Assembly: GCF_030348945.1 (NCBI RefSeq)
Contig: NZ_JAUCEN010000002.1
Coordinates: 4,836,001-4,900,000 of the forward strand
DNA length: 64,000 nucleotides
Source: Peribacillus sp. ACCC06369
GTDB taxonomy: Bacteria > Bacillota > Bacilli > Bacillales > DSM-1321
Direction of reading: 5' to 3'
Shown here: piece after piece, positions 54,456 to 63,287 of the stretch
How positions within the stretch are numbered: position 1 is the stretch's first letter
How the letters are laid out: every line of letters starts with the position of its first letter
The notes under the pieces: model-generated
The model's database searches: none
What the model was told of the DNA's origin: nothing
What the model saw: the letters and a program-made list of their open reading frames with translations, nothing else
Translations under genes and position numbers: made by a program

Positions 54456-55823
54456 ATGCAAAACTCCAAAGAATCTCAACTGCATAGAGGTTTGGAAGAA
54501 AGACATATCGCATTAATGTCTCTTGGCGCAGCCATTGGAGTCGGTTTATTTCTCGGCTCGGCATCTGCGATTAAACTAGCCGGCCCAGCTATCATTATTT
54601 CTTATGCAATTGGCGGGCTTATGATCTACCTTATCATGCGGGCACTAGGGGAAATGGCGATAAAAAATCCTGTCGCAGGCTCATTCAGTCGCTATGCAAG
54701 CGAATTTGTCGGCCCTCTTGCCGGATATATAACCGGTTGGAATTACTGGTTCGTTTGGATTGCCACCTGTATGGCCGAAATTACGGCAGTCGGAATCTAT
54801 ATGCAATTCTGGTTCCCGGGAACTCCACAATGGGCTTGGGCGTTAGCCGCACTTGCCATCATGACAACGATTAACTTTCTTGCTGTAAAAGCTTACGGTG
54901 AATTGGAGTTTTGGTTCGCACTAGTTAAAATCGTTACGATCATCCTAATGATCGTTCTTGGCTTCGGGATGATCATCTTTGGACTGGGGAACGGCGGAAT
55001 CGCGGTTGGATTCGGCAACCTTGTTGAACATGGCGGATTTTTCCCTAATGGGATTTCCGGTGTCATCCTCTCTTTCCAAATGGTCATGTTCGCCTATTTG
55101 GGAATTGAAATGCTCGGTGTAACCGCAGGTGAAGTCAAAAATCCTGAAAAATCTCTAAAAAGAGCCATCGATACCGTCTTTTATCGAATCTTACTTTTTT
55201 ACGTTTTAGCTCTGACAGTCATTTTATCGATCACTCCATGGGATCAAATGAATGGAGAAAACAGCCCATTCGTTATGATGTTTGATAAAATTGGTATACC
55301 AGGCGCAGCAGGAATCATTCAGTTTGTCGTATTGACAGCGGCCCTATCATCTTGTAACAGCGGGATCTTCAGTACGGGAAGAATGTTATTCAACCTAGCG
55401 CAGCAAGGTGAATCACCAAAAAGTTTCGAACGTACAACAAAGTCGGGCGTTCCTGGCGTTGCCATTATCGTTTCGGCTGTCGTGCTTCTTTTCGGTGTTT
55501 ACCTTAACTACATGGAAGCCGATAAAGTTTTCAGTTACGTGACAAGTGTCGCCACATTCGGTGCACTCTGGACATGGGGAACCATACTTGTCACACAGAT
55601 TATGTCTAGACGAAAAATGAGTCCGGCGGAAAAACAAGGCTTAGGTTACAAAATGCCTCTTTTCCCATTCACTTCTTATTTCACTCTAGCCTTTTTAGTA
55701 TTCGTAATGGTTGTACTCGGCTTTTCAGCAGATACAAGAATCGCTCTAATCGTTGGTCCGATCTGGATCTTACTGTTAGTGGTCCTGTATTATGTGACCG
55801 GTTTGCATAAACGAAAAAGATAA
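54456..55823 (+). CDS. amino acid permease (ProY/AlaP-like)
   Basis: The 455-residue APC permease has twelve hydrophobic segments and the AAT-family signatures SLGAAIGVGLFLGSASAIKL (about residues 23-42), IMRALGEMAIKNPVAGSFSR and FAYLGIEMLGVTAGEVKNPE (about 212-231). It is closest in pattern to proline/alanine type permeases such as ProY and YtnA(AlaP). It imports a neutral amino acid with protons. A cre-like site in its leader region suggests carbon control. It is monocistronic, with an AAAAGGGGAAAATT site before the ATG. Confidence 0.88.
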   Translation: MQNSKESQLHRGLEERHIALMSLGAAIGVGLFLGSASAIKLAGPAIIISYAIGGLMIYLIMRALGEMAIKNPVAGSFSRYASEFVGPLAGYITGWNYWFVWIATCMAEITAVGIYMQFWFPGTPQWAWALAALAIMTTINFLAVKAYGELEFWFALVKIVTIILMIVLGFGMIIFGLGNGGIAVGFGNLVEHGGFFPNGISGVILSFQMVMFAYLGIEMLGVTAGEVKNPEKSLKRAIDTVFYRILLFYVLALTVILSITPWDQMNGENSPFVMMFDKIGIPGAAGIIQFVVLTAALSSCNSGIFSTGRMLFNLAQQGESPKSFERTTKSGVPGVAIIVSAVVLLFGVYLNYMEADKVFSYVTSVATFGALWTWGTILVTQIMSRRKMSPAEKQGLGYKMPLFPFTSYFTLAFLVFVMVVLGFSADTRIALIVGPIWILLLVVLYYVTGLHKRKR

Positions 55824-55828
55824 ATGCC

Positions 55829-55869
55829 AGAGGGTGCCAAACGAATTTGTTTGGGCACCCTCTTTTTTT
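55829..55869. terminator. bidirectional terminator
   Basis: AGAGGGTGCCAAAC pairs with GTTTGGGCACCCTCT, then T-run; shared with the lipoprotein gene. Confidence 0.9.
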
Positions 55870-55875
55870 CTTCCT

Positions 55876-56739
55876 TTACCTTTTACCCCTTCTTTTCAGC
55901 GCCCAATGGACCACCGCTCCAGCTCCGCCTAAAATAATGAGGATAGGCAAGTTTCCTATTATGAAAACAATGATTCCCGAACCCGCTTTAAGTAATAGAT
56001 TCGCACTCGTTGCAAGTTGTTTCTTCGTTCTCTCCCATGTATTCAATTCCTTATTATCAAGACCCGGTACAACAATCCGGTCCTGTATGAACGTGATTGT
56101 AACCGTTGAATATGAAGTCTGGTTTTCAAGATACTTCATTTGCCCGGTCAGCTGCTCTATTTCTTCTTGAACCACGGCAAGATCAGATGATATTTTCAAC
56201 AGATCTTCCGTCTTCTTAGCGTCCTGCATGAATGCAAGTAACCTTTCCTCCACAGCCCTCTTTGACTTCAACCTTGCTTTTAAATCTACATATTGCTCCG
56301 TCACATCCTGTCCTGTAACATTCCTTCCGACCACTTCTGAAGCCTCGCCCTCGCTATCGGCTAGAAAATCCTGAAAACGGGCCTCGGGGATCCGAACAGT
56401 GATGGTTCCTTCCACCAATTCTTCATCTTCCCTGTATACATTGGACTCGACAACATATCCGCCATATTCATCCACCTTATTCTCAATCTTCATTTGTGCC
56501 TTTTCAAGGTTCTTCACTTTCAACTCTAGCTGGGCTTGATGAATGACCTTTCTTTCATCCGTCACCCCTTCTTTTTCCACGACTTCTTCCGGCTCCTTAT
56601 TCTCAGAAAAGGAAGCGTCCATTTTACTGCTCGCCTTTTCATCCTGTGATTCCGATGCTGAATCATCTTTTTCATTACTGCTGCATGCAGCAAGTAAAAG
56701 GAACAAACTGAACAAAAGCATCATTTTTTTACGGTTCAT
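55876..56739 (-). CDS. DUF4349 lipoprotein
   Basis: The start is the ATG at 56739 after AAAGGGGGAATACC; the longer frame to 56856 is not needed. The 287-residue product has a lipoprotein signal (LLFSLFLLLAACSS, Cys about residue 19), an acidic linker, and a DUF4349 domain (about 75-285): VIHQAQLELKVKNLEKAQMK, GTITVRIPEARFQDFL, VTGQDVTEQYVDLKARLKSK, a coiled coil (EDLLKISSDLAVVQEEIEQL), and a C-terminal membrane helix with a basic tail. DUF4349 proteins are envelope proteins of unknown role. Confidence 0.88.
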   Translation of the reverse strand: MNRKKMMLLFSLFLLLAACSSNEKDDSASESQDEKASSKMDASFSENKEPEEVVEKEGVTDERKVIHQAQLELKVKNLEKAQMKIENKVDEYGGYVVESNVYREDEELVEGTITVRIPEARFQDFLADSEGEASEVVGRNVTGQDVTEQYVDLKARLKSKRAVEERLLAFMQDAKKTEDLLKISSDLAVVQEEIEQLTGQMKYLENQTSYSTVTITFIQDRIVVPGLDNKELNTWERTKKQLATSANLLLKAGSGIIVFIIGNLPILIILGGAGAVVHWALKRRGKR

Positions 56740-56880
56740 CGGTATTCCCCCTTTTCTTAATAGTACCGACGTAAAAATTGGAAGAAAGTTACACTTCTTG
56801 ATTAAAGGGCATGTTTTATTTTCAGATGAAAAGGTAAAGGTATTAAGAACATCCAAACAATGAAGAAAGAAGATGATTGC

Positions 56881-57342
56881 ATGATGAACTACGGAAAATT
56901 AGCTAAAAGTGTTTTGGTACCTGTGGTCGGAGGTTCACTTGTAGGGATATTCGCCACAAGGAATTCAAAAGAAATTTATGACAAACTCAAGAAACCTGCT
57001 TTTGCTCCTCCTTCCTGGACCTTCCCCGTTGCTTGGACCGGCCTTTATACGATTATGGGAATAGCGAAATATCGCATTGCATCCAAAGAAAAAAAATCGA
57101 AGTCAGCTGAACTCCTCTACGATACTCAACTAGGGTTGAATTTCTTATGGTCTTTTTTATTCTTCAAATGGGGTTTGCGCGGAACAGCATTTATTGAAAT
57201 GGCTGCACTGCTGACCTTGATTACATTAACGGCATTCGAGTTTTATAAAATAGACCGTACATCAGGTTTAGCGATGATTCCCTATATCGCATGGGTCACC
57301 TTTGCATTGGGATTAAACTTTTCCATCTTCAGAAACAATTGA
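56881..57342 (+). CDS. TspO/MBR family protein
   Basis: The start is uncertain between ATGs at 56860, 56881 and 56884; 56881 is used because the TspO fold begins soon after. The protein of about 153 residues has five hydrophobic segments with the family motifs KLKKPAFAPPSWTFPVAWTG, YTIMGIAKYRI, LNFLWSFLFFKWGLRG and WVTFALGLNFSIFRNN. TspO proteins bind and degrade or transport porphyrins and are linked to stress control. It is divergent from the lipoprotein gene (start codons about 140 bp apart). Its terminator is followed at once by repeat array 3. Confidence 0.88.
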   Translation: MMNYGKLAKSVLVPVVGGSLVGIFATRNSKEIYDKLKKPAFAPPSWTFPVAWTGLYTIMGIAKYRIASKEKKSKSAELLYDTQLGLNFLWSFLFFKWGLRGTAFIEMAALLTLITLTAFEFYKIDRTSGLAMIPYIAWVTFALGLNFSIFRNN

Positions 57343-57349
57343 TCAAAAA

Positions 57350-57384
57350 AGGAGCGCCCCTTGTATTAGGAGCGCTCTCTTTTA
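57350..57384 (+). terminator. terminator of tspO
   Basis: GGAGCGCCCCTTG folds with GGAGCGCTC through GAGCGC/GCGCTC, then TCTTTT. Confidence 0.7.
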
Positions 57385-57386
57385 GG

Positions 57387-57590
57387 TTCACGAGTAAATT
57401 CACTTAACTCACGAGTAAATGTCCAATTTTCACGAGTAAACCCGCTTAACTCACGAATAAATGCTCAATTTTCACGAGTAAACCCTCTAAACTCACGAGT
57501 AAATGCTCAATTTTCACGAGTAAACCCTCTTAACTCACGAGTAAATGCTCAATTTTCACGAGTAAATCCGCTTTACTCACGAGTAAACCT
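57387..57590. repeat. tandem repeat array 3, ten units of 21 bp
   Basis: On the minus strand the units alternate between TTTACTCGTGAAAATTGAGC(A) and TTTACTCGTGAGTTAAGAGG(G), giving a 42-bp dimer with a 10- to 14-bp core identical to arrays 1 and 2. Ten cores are present, one with a base change (CACGAATAA on plus). The array fills the whole gap between the tspO terminator and the nucleotidase stop codon; no separate terminator for the nucleotidase gene is seen. Confidence 0.95.
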
Positions 57591-57593
57591 CAA

Positions 57594-60500
57594 TTAATTA
57601 TTGATATTCGTAATTCTGCCTTCAATTTCTGCCGTGATCTTTCCGCCTTTGAAGGTTTCTTTCACATAGTTAACGAAAGCTTCCAAATCAGCATGCCCAA
57701 ATACACGCTCTTTTCCTTTCAGGACGGTATAGTTATCACCACCGCTTGCCATGAAATCATTGACGGCGACCGTGTATGTTTCGGTATCCTTGATCGGTGT
57801 CCCGTCCGCTTTCTTCAATAAGGTGACACGTTCGGTGACAGGTTTACTGAAGTCGGCTGTGTAGCTCAGTCCAGAAATTTGCAAAGTTTTCGGAGATCCT
57901 TCAACGATCCATTGCTGTTGAAGCAGCGTTTTCACTTCGGCTCCAGTCAGTTCGAGCTTAACCAATACGTTTCCGAACGGCTGGATTTTCGCTAAATCGG
58001 AAAAAGTGACTTCCCCCTTTGGAATATCTGCACGAATTCCACCTGGATTCATGAAGGCAAAATCGGAATTCAAATCTGCTTTCATTGAATCGGCAATTAA
58101 ATTACCGAGTGCAGTTTCCTGTGTATAGGCATTGGTTCTTAAAATTTTCTCATCCGTTGTCCCAAGTGGGGCTTTCAACTCGGGGAACATGTCTAAATAG
58201 TCGTTAATGAATTTCGTCGTCCCGGCATCGGGTGTGATGCCATCTTGTGTAACCGTGACAATTTCAGCTGACTTTTTGACAATATCCTTTGTGTTTGGAT
58301 CGATTTCCAAATCAACATCTTCAAAAGCCGTTCCATAAGAGTAAGCTTGTACAATCAATTTATTATCCACATAGTTGTTGACCCTTGCATGATTATCTCC
58401 TGCTAAGATCACATCGACTTCATCATCCACGGCTTTGGCAAGATCAGCCACTTCGCCTGTGATGACCCCTTCCTTTTCAGTGCCTGGGTCATGCGAGATG
58501 ATCACAATGGATTTGACGCCCTTTTCCTTCAACTCATCAACCGCCTTATTTACCGCAGGTGCCTGTTCTATGAATTCCACATTCTTAATGCCATCCGGAC
58601 TTACTTTTTGAGGTGTGGCATTCGTTACTACACCTATGAACCCGATATCAACCCCGCCTACCTTTTTTATGACGTAAGGGTCCAAAATGGGTTTTTTGGT
58701 GTCTTTATATACGACATTGGCAACCACATACGGAAAGTTCAATTTATCGAATACCACATCAGATGTGGGCGACTTTCCGCCATTGATTTGAGCCATAAGG
58801 GTTTCTACCCCTTTGTCGAACTCATGGTTCCCGACAGTTCCGACATCGAATTTCATATTATTCAAAAACTGTAGCGTCGGTTTGTCCTGGATCAAAGAGG
58901 AAACGGGAGCACTTGCCCCAACAGCATCCCCTGCTGATAGTAAAAGTGTATTTTCAGGGTTTTCAGCTTTACGCTGCTTCATGTGCGCAGCTAAATAATC
59001 AGCACGCCCTTGTTTGATACCGCCAAAATCAGAAGTGGTATCCAGCTGGCCGTGAAGATCATTGATTCCAAGCAATTGCACCTTAACGTTTTCTTTCCCA
59101 AGATTGAATTTGTAAATGCCAAAGCCTTTATCATCGGTTTTACCTGTATAGAAAATTGGACTGTCTTCATTTAAATATTCCGCACCCTTTGGTGATGAGG
59201 TGAAAGTAACGTTCACCTTGCCTGAAATCGGGGCAATTGACCAGTTATTATCAGCAGTTGGATTGATCTCACCCTCTTGGGTAATGTAATCCATCAAGAT
59301 TTGGCGATTTTCATCCGCAGAGTCAACTACGTATTCGCTGCCTTTCACTCCCGGGAAATTTCCTCCGCCCGAAGCACGGTAATTATTCGTCACGACGATG
59401 AAGTCTTGATTCGGGTCCACTGGTTTTCCATTATATTTCAAATCTGCAATCCTGCTTGAATCCGACACTTTTATCCCTTTTTCATCATAGCGCGGAGCCT
59501 TGGTGACATCGATTTGATACGTAACGCCGTCAATCACATCAAAATTATAGACGGCAAACTTTCCATTAAGCAATTCCTGTTCCTCAGACTTGGCAGGATC
59601 AATTTTATTATATTTCCCGGCAGACATCTCAAGCCATTCTTTAACCACGGACCCTTTGATCTTGATTGCCTTCAAGGTATTATCATATAAATATAAATCG
59701 CCGGCGCTGCGAATGGTCAGTCCGCCTTCTTTGATTTCGGTGAATTCCTCGACTCCATTGCGCCCCGCTTTGAAAGGGGCTCCTACAGAGAGAATAGGCA
59801 AGTCTTTGTATTCAGGGCGATTGCTTTGGATATATTTTTCCACATACCATTTCTGCGCGCTTGTCACAACCTGTACAGAAGGATCATCTTGCACAAGGGC
59901 GAAGTAACTATGGATTGGAGCTGTAGTCGTTCCAATTGGCGTGTTGACATACTTGATCGTTTCTTCGTGATCCTTTTTAACGGCTTTGACGACAGATGCA
60001 TCTTCAGCTGCTTTTTTTCCTGTTACTTTGTCGTTGATTGCCCGAGTTGATGAATCGGAATGAACGACCTTCCATTTCCCTTTGATATTCTGGATATCAA
60101 GATCGATGATCCCCAGATTACTGCCGCCATATCCTGCTTGAACGGCTGGTACACCATTGATGGTGCCCTTTTTATTATCCACGCCTTTAAGGATTTTTCC
60201 TTGGCTATCTTTAAATAGGCTGTCTAAAGACGCCTCATCTTGTGCCGGAAAGACTTTATGTGTGTGGGAGAACGTGATGGCATCGATGCCGGATACCTTG
60301 CTTAATGAATAGATGACATCCTCGGTATTCTTGGTGTCGCCATTAAACCCGGAATGAGTGAGCGCCACGATGACATCCGCACCCTTTTTCTTCATTTCAG
60401 GTACATATTTATTTGCAGTCGTGACGATTTCTTTTGTAACGACCTTACCGTCAAGATTCGCTTTATCCCAATCCATGATTTGCGGAGGGGCAAACCCAAT

Positions 60501-61412
60501 GTAGCCTATTTTTACTGATTTCTCGTTTCCATTGATATCCTTTACTTTTTTCGTGACGATCTTATAAGGGGTATATTTATTTTTGTCATTCTTTGGATTA
60601 TTGTCTTTATCCTTTTTATAAACATTGGCATTCACATAAGGGAAGTCCGCATCGTTGATGGCCTCGTCCAAATAAGATAAACCATAATTGAATTCGTGAT
60701 TGCCGAATGTAGCGACATCATAGTCAAGCAAGTTCATCGCTTTATAGACAGGATGGACTTCACCTTTTTTCAGTGGCGCTATTTTCGCTTTGTACGTACC
60801 CAGGGGGGTCCCTTGAATAAGGTCGCCGTTATCCACTAAAACACTATTTTTCACTTCTTTTCGTGCCTGTTTGATTAAAGATGCCGTGCGGGAAAAGCCG
60901 ACGGAGTCCGATACGGCATCCTTATAATAATCATAGCTCACTAGATTAGTGTGTATATCTGTCGTCTCCATGATCCTTAGTTCAAATGGTGCATCAGAAA
61001 CGGAGGTTGCCAGGCTGTTGCCGAAGTTAATCGTATTGCCGTTATACTTGGAGACAACCGATACCTTGACCCAATAACCCGCTTTATACGTATTGAAGTA
61101 TGCAGAGAACTTTTGGGCCGATTTAATATCCGCCTCAACGGCTGACTGTGAAATGACCTTCGTCCCATTCATTAACTGGAAGACAACTGTTTCATTTCCT
61201 TTGTTCCCTTTTTTCGGTGTGACCGTTACAGTCGCCTTGGTGCCATTTGTGTAATTAACGGCAGGAGCTGTAATGATGAACGGTTTAGTCGCGACCGGTT
61301 TCTTATTAGACCCTTTGGCGGATGTCTCCCCCGGGACGGTAAATGGGGCTGTAATCAAACTTACAGCAAGAATCGGGGCAAGCATCTTTTTAACATGCAT
61401 CTTGAACGACAT
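57594..61412 (-). CDS. secreted bifunctional 2',3'-cyclic nucleotidase/3'-nucleotidase plus 5'-nucleotidase (YfkN-like)
   Basis: The 1272-residue protein has a signal peptide (residues about 8-32), an Ig-like region (about 45-140), then two metallophosphatase/5'-nucleotidase modules. Module 1 starts at FELRIMETTDIHTNL (D-x-H), with VDNGDLIQGTPLGTY, ATFGNHEFNYGL and ITFSHTHKVFP; its substrate domain ends near residue 720. Module 2 starts at VQLLGINDLHGQLD, with LLSAGDAVGASAP, GTVGNHEFDKG, ILAGDNHARVN and AFMNPGGIRADIPKGEVTF. This matches YfkN of B. subtilis (1462 residues), which turns cyclic and linear nucleotides into nucleosides and phosphate. The LPxTG-type wall anchor of YfkN is absent, so this form is probably released. 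Array 3 follows the stop codon by three bases. Confidence 0.93.
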   Translation of the reverse strand: MSFKMHVKKMLAPILAVSLITAPFTVPGETSAKGSNKKPVATKPFIITAPAVNYTNGTKATVTVTPKKGNKGNETVVFQLMNGTKVISQSAVEADIKSAQKFSAYFNTYKAGYWVKVSVVSKYNGNTINFGNSLATSVSDAPFELRIMETTDIHTNLVSYDYYKDAVSDSVGFSRTASLIKQARKEVKNSVLVDNGDLIQGTPLGTYKAKIAPLKKGEVHPVYKAMNLLDYDVATFGNHEFNYGLSYLDEAINDADFPYVNANVYKKDKDNNPKNDKNKYTPYKIVTKKVKDINGNEKSVKIGYIGFAPPQIMDWDKANLDGKVVTKEIVTTANKYVPEMKKKGADVIVALTHSGFNGDTKNTEDVIYSLSKVSGIDAITFSHTHKVFPAQDEASLDSLFKDSQGKILKGVDNKKGTINGVPAVQAGYGGSNLGIIDLDIQNIKGKWKVVHSDSSTRAINDKVTGKKAAEDASVVKAVKKDHEETIKYVNTPIGTTTAPIHSYFALVQDDPSVQVVTSAQKWYVEKYIQSNRPEYKDLPILSVGAPFKAGRNGVEEFTEIKEGGLTIRSAGDLYLYDNTLKAIKIKGSVVKEWLEMSAGKYNKIDPAKSEEQELLNGKFAVYNFDVIDGVTYQIDVTKAPRYDEKGIKVSDSSRIADLKYNGKPVDPNQDFIVVTNNYRASGGGNFPGVKGSEYVVDSADENRQILMDYITQEGEINPTADNNWSIAPISGKVNVTFTSSPKGAEYLNEDSPIFYTGKTDDKGFGIYKFNLGKENVKVQLLGINDLHGQLDTTSDFGGIKQGRADYLAAHMKQRKAENPENTLLLSAGDAVGASAPVSSLIQDKPTLQFLNNMKFDVGTVGNHEFDKGVETLMAQINGGKSPTSDVVFDKLNFPYVVANVVYKDTKKPILDPYVIKKVGGVDIGFIGVVTNATPQKVSPDGIKNVEFIEQAPAVNKAVDELKEKGVKSIVIISHDPGTEKEGVITGEVADLAKAVDDEVDVILAGDNHARVNNYVDNKLIVQAYSYGTAFEDVDLEIDPNTKDIVKKSAEIVTVTQDGITPDAGTTKFINDYLDMFPELKAPLGTTDEKILRTNAYTQETALGNLIADSMKADLNSDFAFMNPGGIRADIPKGEVTFSDLAKIQPFGNVLVKLELTGAEVKTLLQQQWIVEGSPKTLQISGLSYTADFSKPVTERVTLLKKADGTPIKDTETYTVAVNDFMASGGDNYTVLKGKERVFGHADLEAFVNYVKETFKGGKITAEIEGRITNINN

Positions 61413-62047
61413 ACTTCACAACCCTTCTATTTTTGTAAAATGCTAGAATAATATAACATGATTTTGTCGAAATCGCGTCACAATTTACCTTAATATTAAG
61501 AATTTTGAATAATTGGTACTATTTATCCATTTCCATTCACTGAACATGGATCGTTTTTCCTTCAAATATATATAACCGTCACCGAATCCGAGGGAATCCT
61601 TAGGGAGAAAGGTGCTTTTTAATAAAAGGCTGACCCATGCACATGAGCCAGCCTGCTTACATCGTATGGATTTCAAGATCGTTCCTTCTTTCTTCGACGC
61701 TCTCTACTTCAGTGAAACCGGAAGCGCCGCTGCAGTTAATCCGCTTGATAATAATAGGACCAAGGCAATCACCCCAGCATACTCCCGATCGATAATGAAA
61801 TGCGTACCGGGAATCTAATGAATCATCAAACTCATTGAAACAAATTAAATTCGTTATTATTCTTTATGCTTTTCTATATCTAACAATTTTCTAATTCGTT
61901 TTTTTGCAAAGCCTCTATAAACAAGGTTTCATCAAAACAACAATGTAATTAAAATAACTTAAAATAAAAGTCATAAAAATGTCACTTATGTAAAAATTTT
62001 TCGGCATATATAATTACATTTATGCTTAAAAGAAAGGATGTTTTTAT
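61413..62047. other. intergenic stretch
   Basis: About 630 bp with one terminator but no gene I can support. A minus-strand frame ending at about 61710 codes a hydrophobic stretch VIALVLLLSSGLTAAALPVS just before that terminator; it could be a very short membrane peptide with a GTG start, but evidence is thin. Confidence 0.4.
61623..61653 (-). terminator. terminator hairpin
   Basis: On the minus strand AGGCTGGCTCATG pairs with CATGGGTCAGCCT, then TTTTATT. Confidence 0.7.
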
Positions 62048-62533
62048 TTGCCTAGTAATAAAAAGGAAGGCATAATCTTTGGACTTTTTATGTGTTTTGG
62101 AATGGTTCTTATTATGTCAGTTTACAACACAGCTTTACACGGGGTTTCATCGTTTACAATAGGGGCTGCAGTGATTCAATTTGTGGTAACATTTATCGTC
62201 GCTTTTATTGCAGAGTCAATAGTTGAACCGAAGGCGCGTAAACTTGCATTATCACTGCCTTATGATAAATCGAAAGAAACCAACTTTATTATTGCAATCG
62301 CCTTTTGTATGGTCCCTATAATGGTCCTTATTATGTCAGTATATGGGGTTATTTTAACGAGGCTAATGATAGGAATCGAGGGTTCAATTGTCACAGCTTA
62401 CCTTAAAACAGTTGGTCTAAACTTTATCGTGGCGCTACCATCACAGTTACTGATTGTTGGACCAATCTCACGCCGGTTATTAACTACATACATTAAACCA
62501 GCGACACATAAGCCAAAATTAACAAAAATTTGA
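62048..62533 (+). CDS. DUF2798 membrane protein (tandem)
   Basis: TTG start at 62048 with AAAGGATG eight bases before. The 161-residue protein has four hydrophobic segments in two similar halves, each with the DUF2798-like pattern: FGLFMCFGMVLIMSVYNTAL ... FVVTFIVAFIAESIVEPKAR and IAFCMVPIMVLIMSVYGVIL ... LNFIVALPSQLLIVGPISRR. The repeated (M)VLIMSVY is obvious. It is a cell-membrane protein of unknown function. A perfect terminator follows, so the gene is monocistronic. Confidence 0.85.
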   Translation: MPSNKKEGIIFGLFMCFGMVLIMSVYNTALHGVSSFTIGAAVIQFVVTFIVAFIAESIVEPKARKLALSLPYDKSKETNFIIAIAFCMVPIMVLIMSVYGVILTRLMIGIEGSIVTAYLKTVGLNFIVALPSQLLIVGPISRRLLTTYIKPATHKPKLTKI

Positions 62534-62566
62534 GTGCGTAAATATTAATGTATATGACAAATAAAT

Positions 62567-62599
62567 AAAAAGGATTAAGCTAATACGCTAATCCTTTTT
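62567..62599 (+). terminator. terminator of DUF2798 gene
   Basis: AAAAAGGATTA pairs with TAATCCTTTTT. Confidence 0.9.
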
Positions 62600-62812
62600 A
62601 TTTAATATGTTATAACTCTACTGCGTTAAGACGAAAAATTTCTTATATTAGGAATTAACCTGTCCCATCCAGACCAAGGCGTGCCGGTGAAACGACCATT
62701 ATACCCAATATGGATTCCCCGATTTGTCCTCCCTCCATAATCCCCTTTTTTGAATAAACCTGCAGAATTCCTTTCAAAAAAAACTGGTAACCAGTTATTA
62801 AAACATGAAAAC

Positions 62813-63271
62813 CTATAAATCCCGATTTAATAAACTGGCGGAAACCGGTTCGATTCCCATCTCCCTCGACCAGATGGACAACTGGCCTATATGATGAATT
62901 TCGTGTGCTATGAGATGGCGCAGTATCCTGCCTTTTTGGTATGTCCCCTCCATCCAGGATGGCTGAATCATTTCTTCCTTCCCATCAATTGAATGCGAGT
63001 TCAAATAGTCCAAAATCTCTGAATGATAACGTCCGGATAATTCCTCCACTTTCTCGATCGTATTATAAGCGTCTAAATCAATCCCGACATCCGGCTTCCC
63101 TTGTATGGCCCTGATCCAGCTGCATTCGACATCGATTATATGGGCGAGCGTCCTTAAAATATTGCCCATCCCGCCAGTACGCTGTCGTTTCAGTTCCTCA
63201 CTCGGTACGGATCTGCACCACTTGAACCACTCATTTCGCACCTGCCAGTTATAAGTGAATAATGTCAACAT
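62813..63271 (-). CDS. DinB-family protein
   Basis: The start is the ATG at 63271 with GGGGGAAAAGGG; the frame to 63367 overlaps the preceding gene and has no site. The 152-residue product is a DinB four-helix bundle: LFTYNWQVRNEWFKWCRSVP, ILRTLAHIIDVECSWIRAIQ, and LRHLIAHEIHHIGQLSIWSR. The three His (HIIDVE, HEIHH) form the metal site of the family, related to bacillithiol/mycothiol transferases. The biochemical role of YrdA/DinB members is mostly unknown. It follows the GNAT gene by 16 bp and is surely co-transcribed. Confidence 0.88.
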   Translation of the reverse strand: MLTLFTYNWQVRNEWFKWCRSVPSEELKRQRTGGMGNILRTLAHIIDVECSWIRAIQGKPDVGIDLDAYNTIEKVEELSGRYHSEILDYLNSHSIDGKEEMIQPSWMEGTYQKGRILRHLIAHEIHHIGQLSIWSREMGIEPVSASLLNRDL

Positions 63272-63287
63272 CCCTTTTCCCCCAACA

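Noticed and set aside
61485..61818. Short frames on both strands after the nucleotidase promoter region
   Set aside because: They overlap a terminator and lack ribosome sites.
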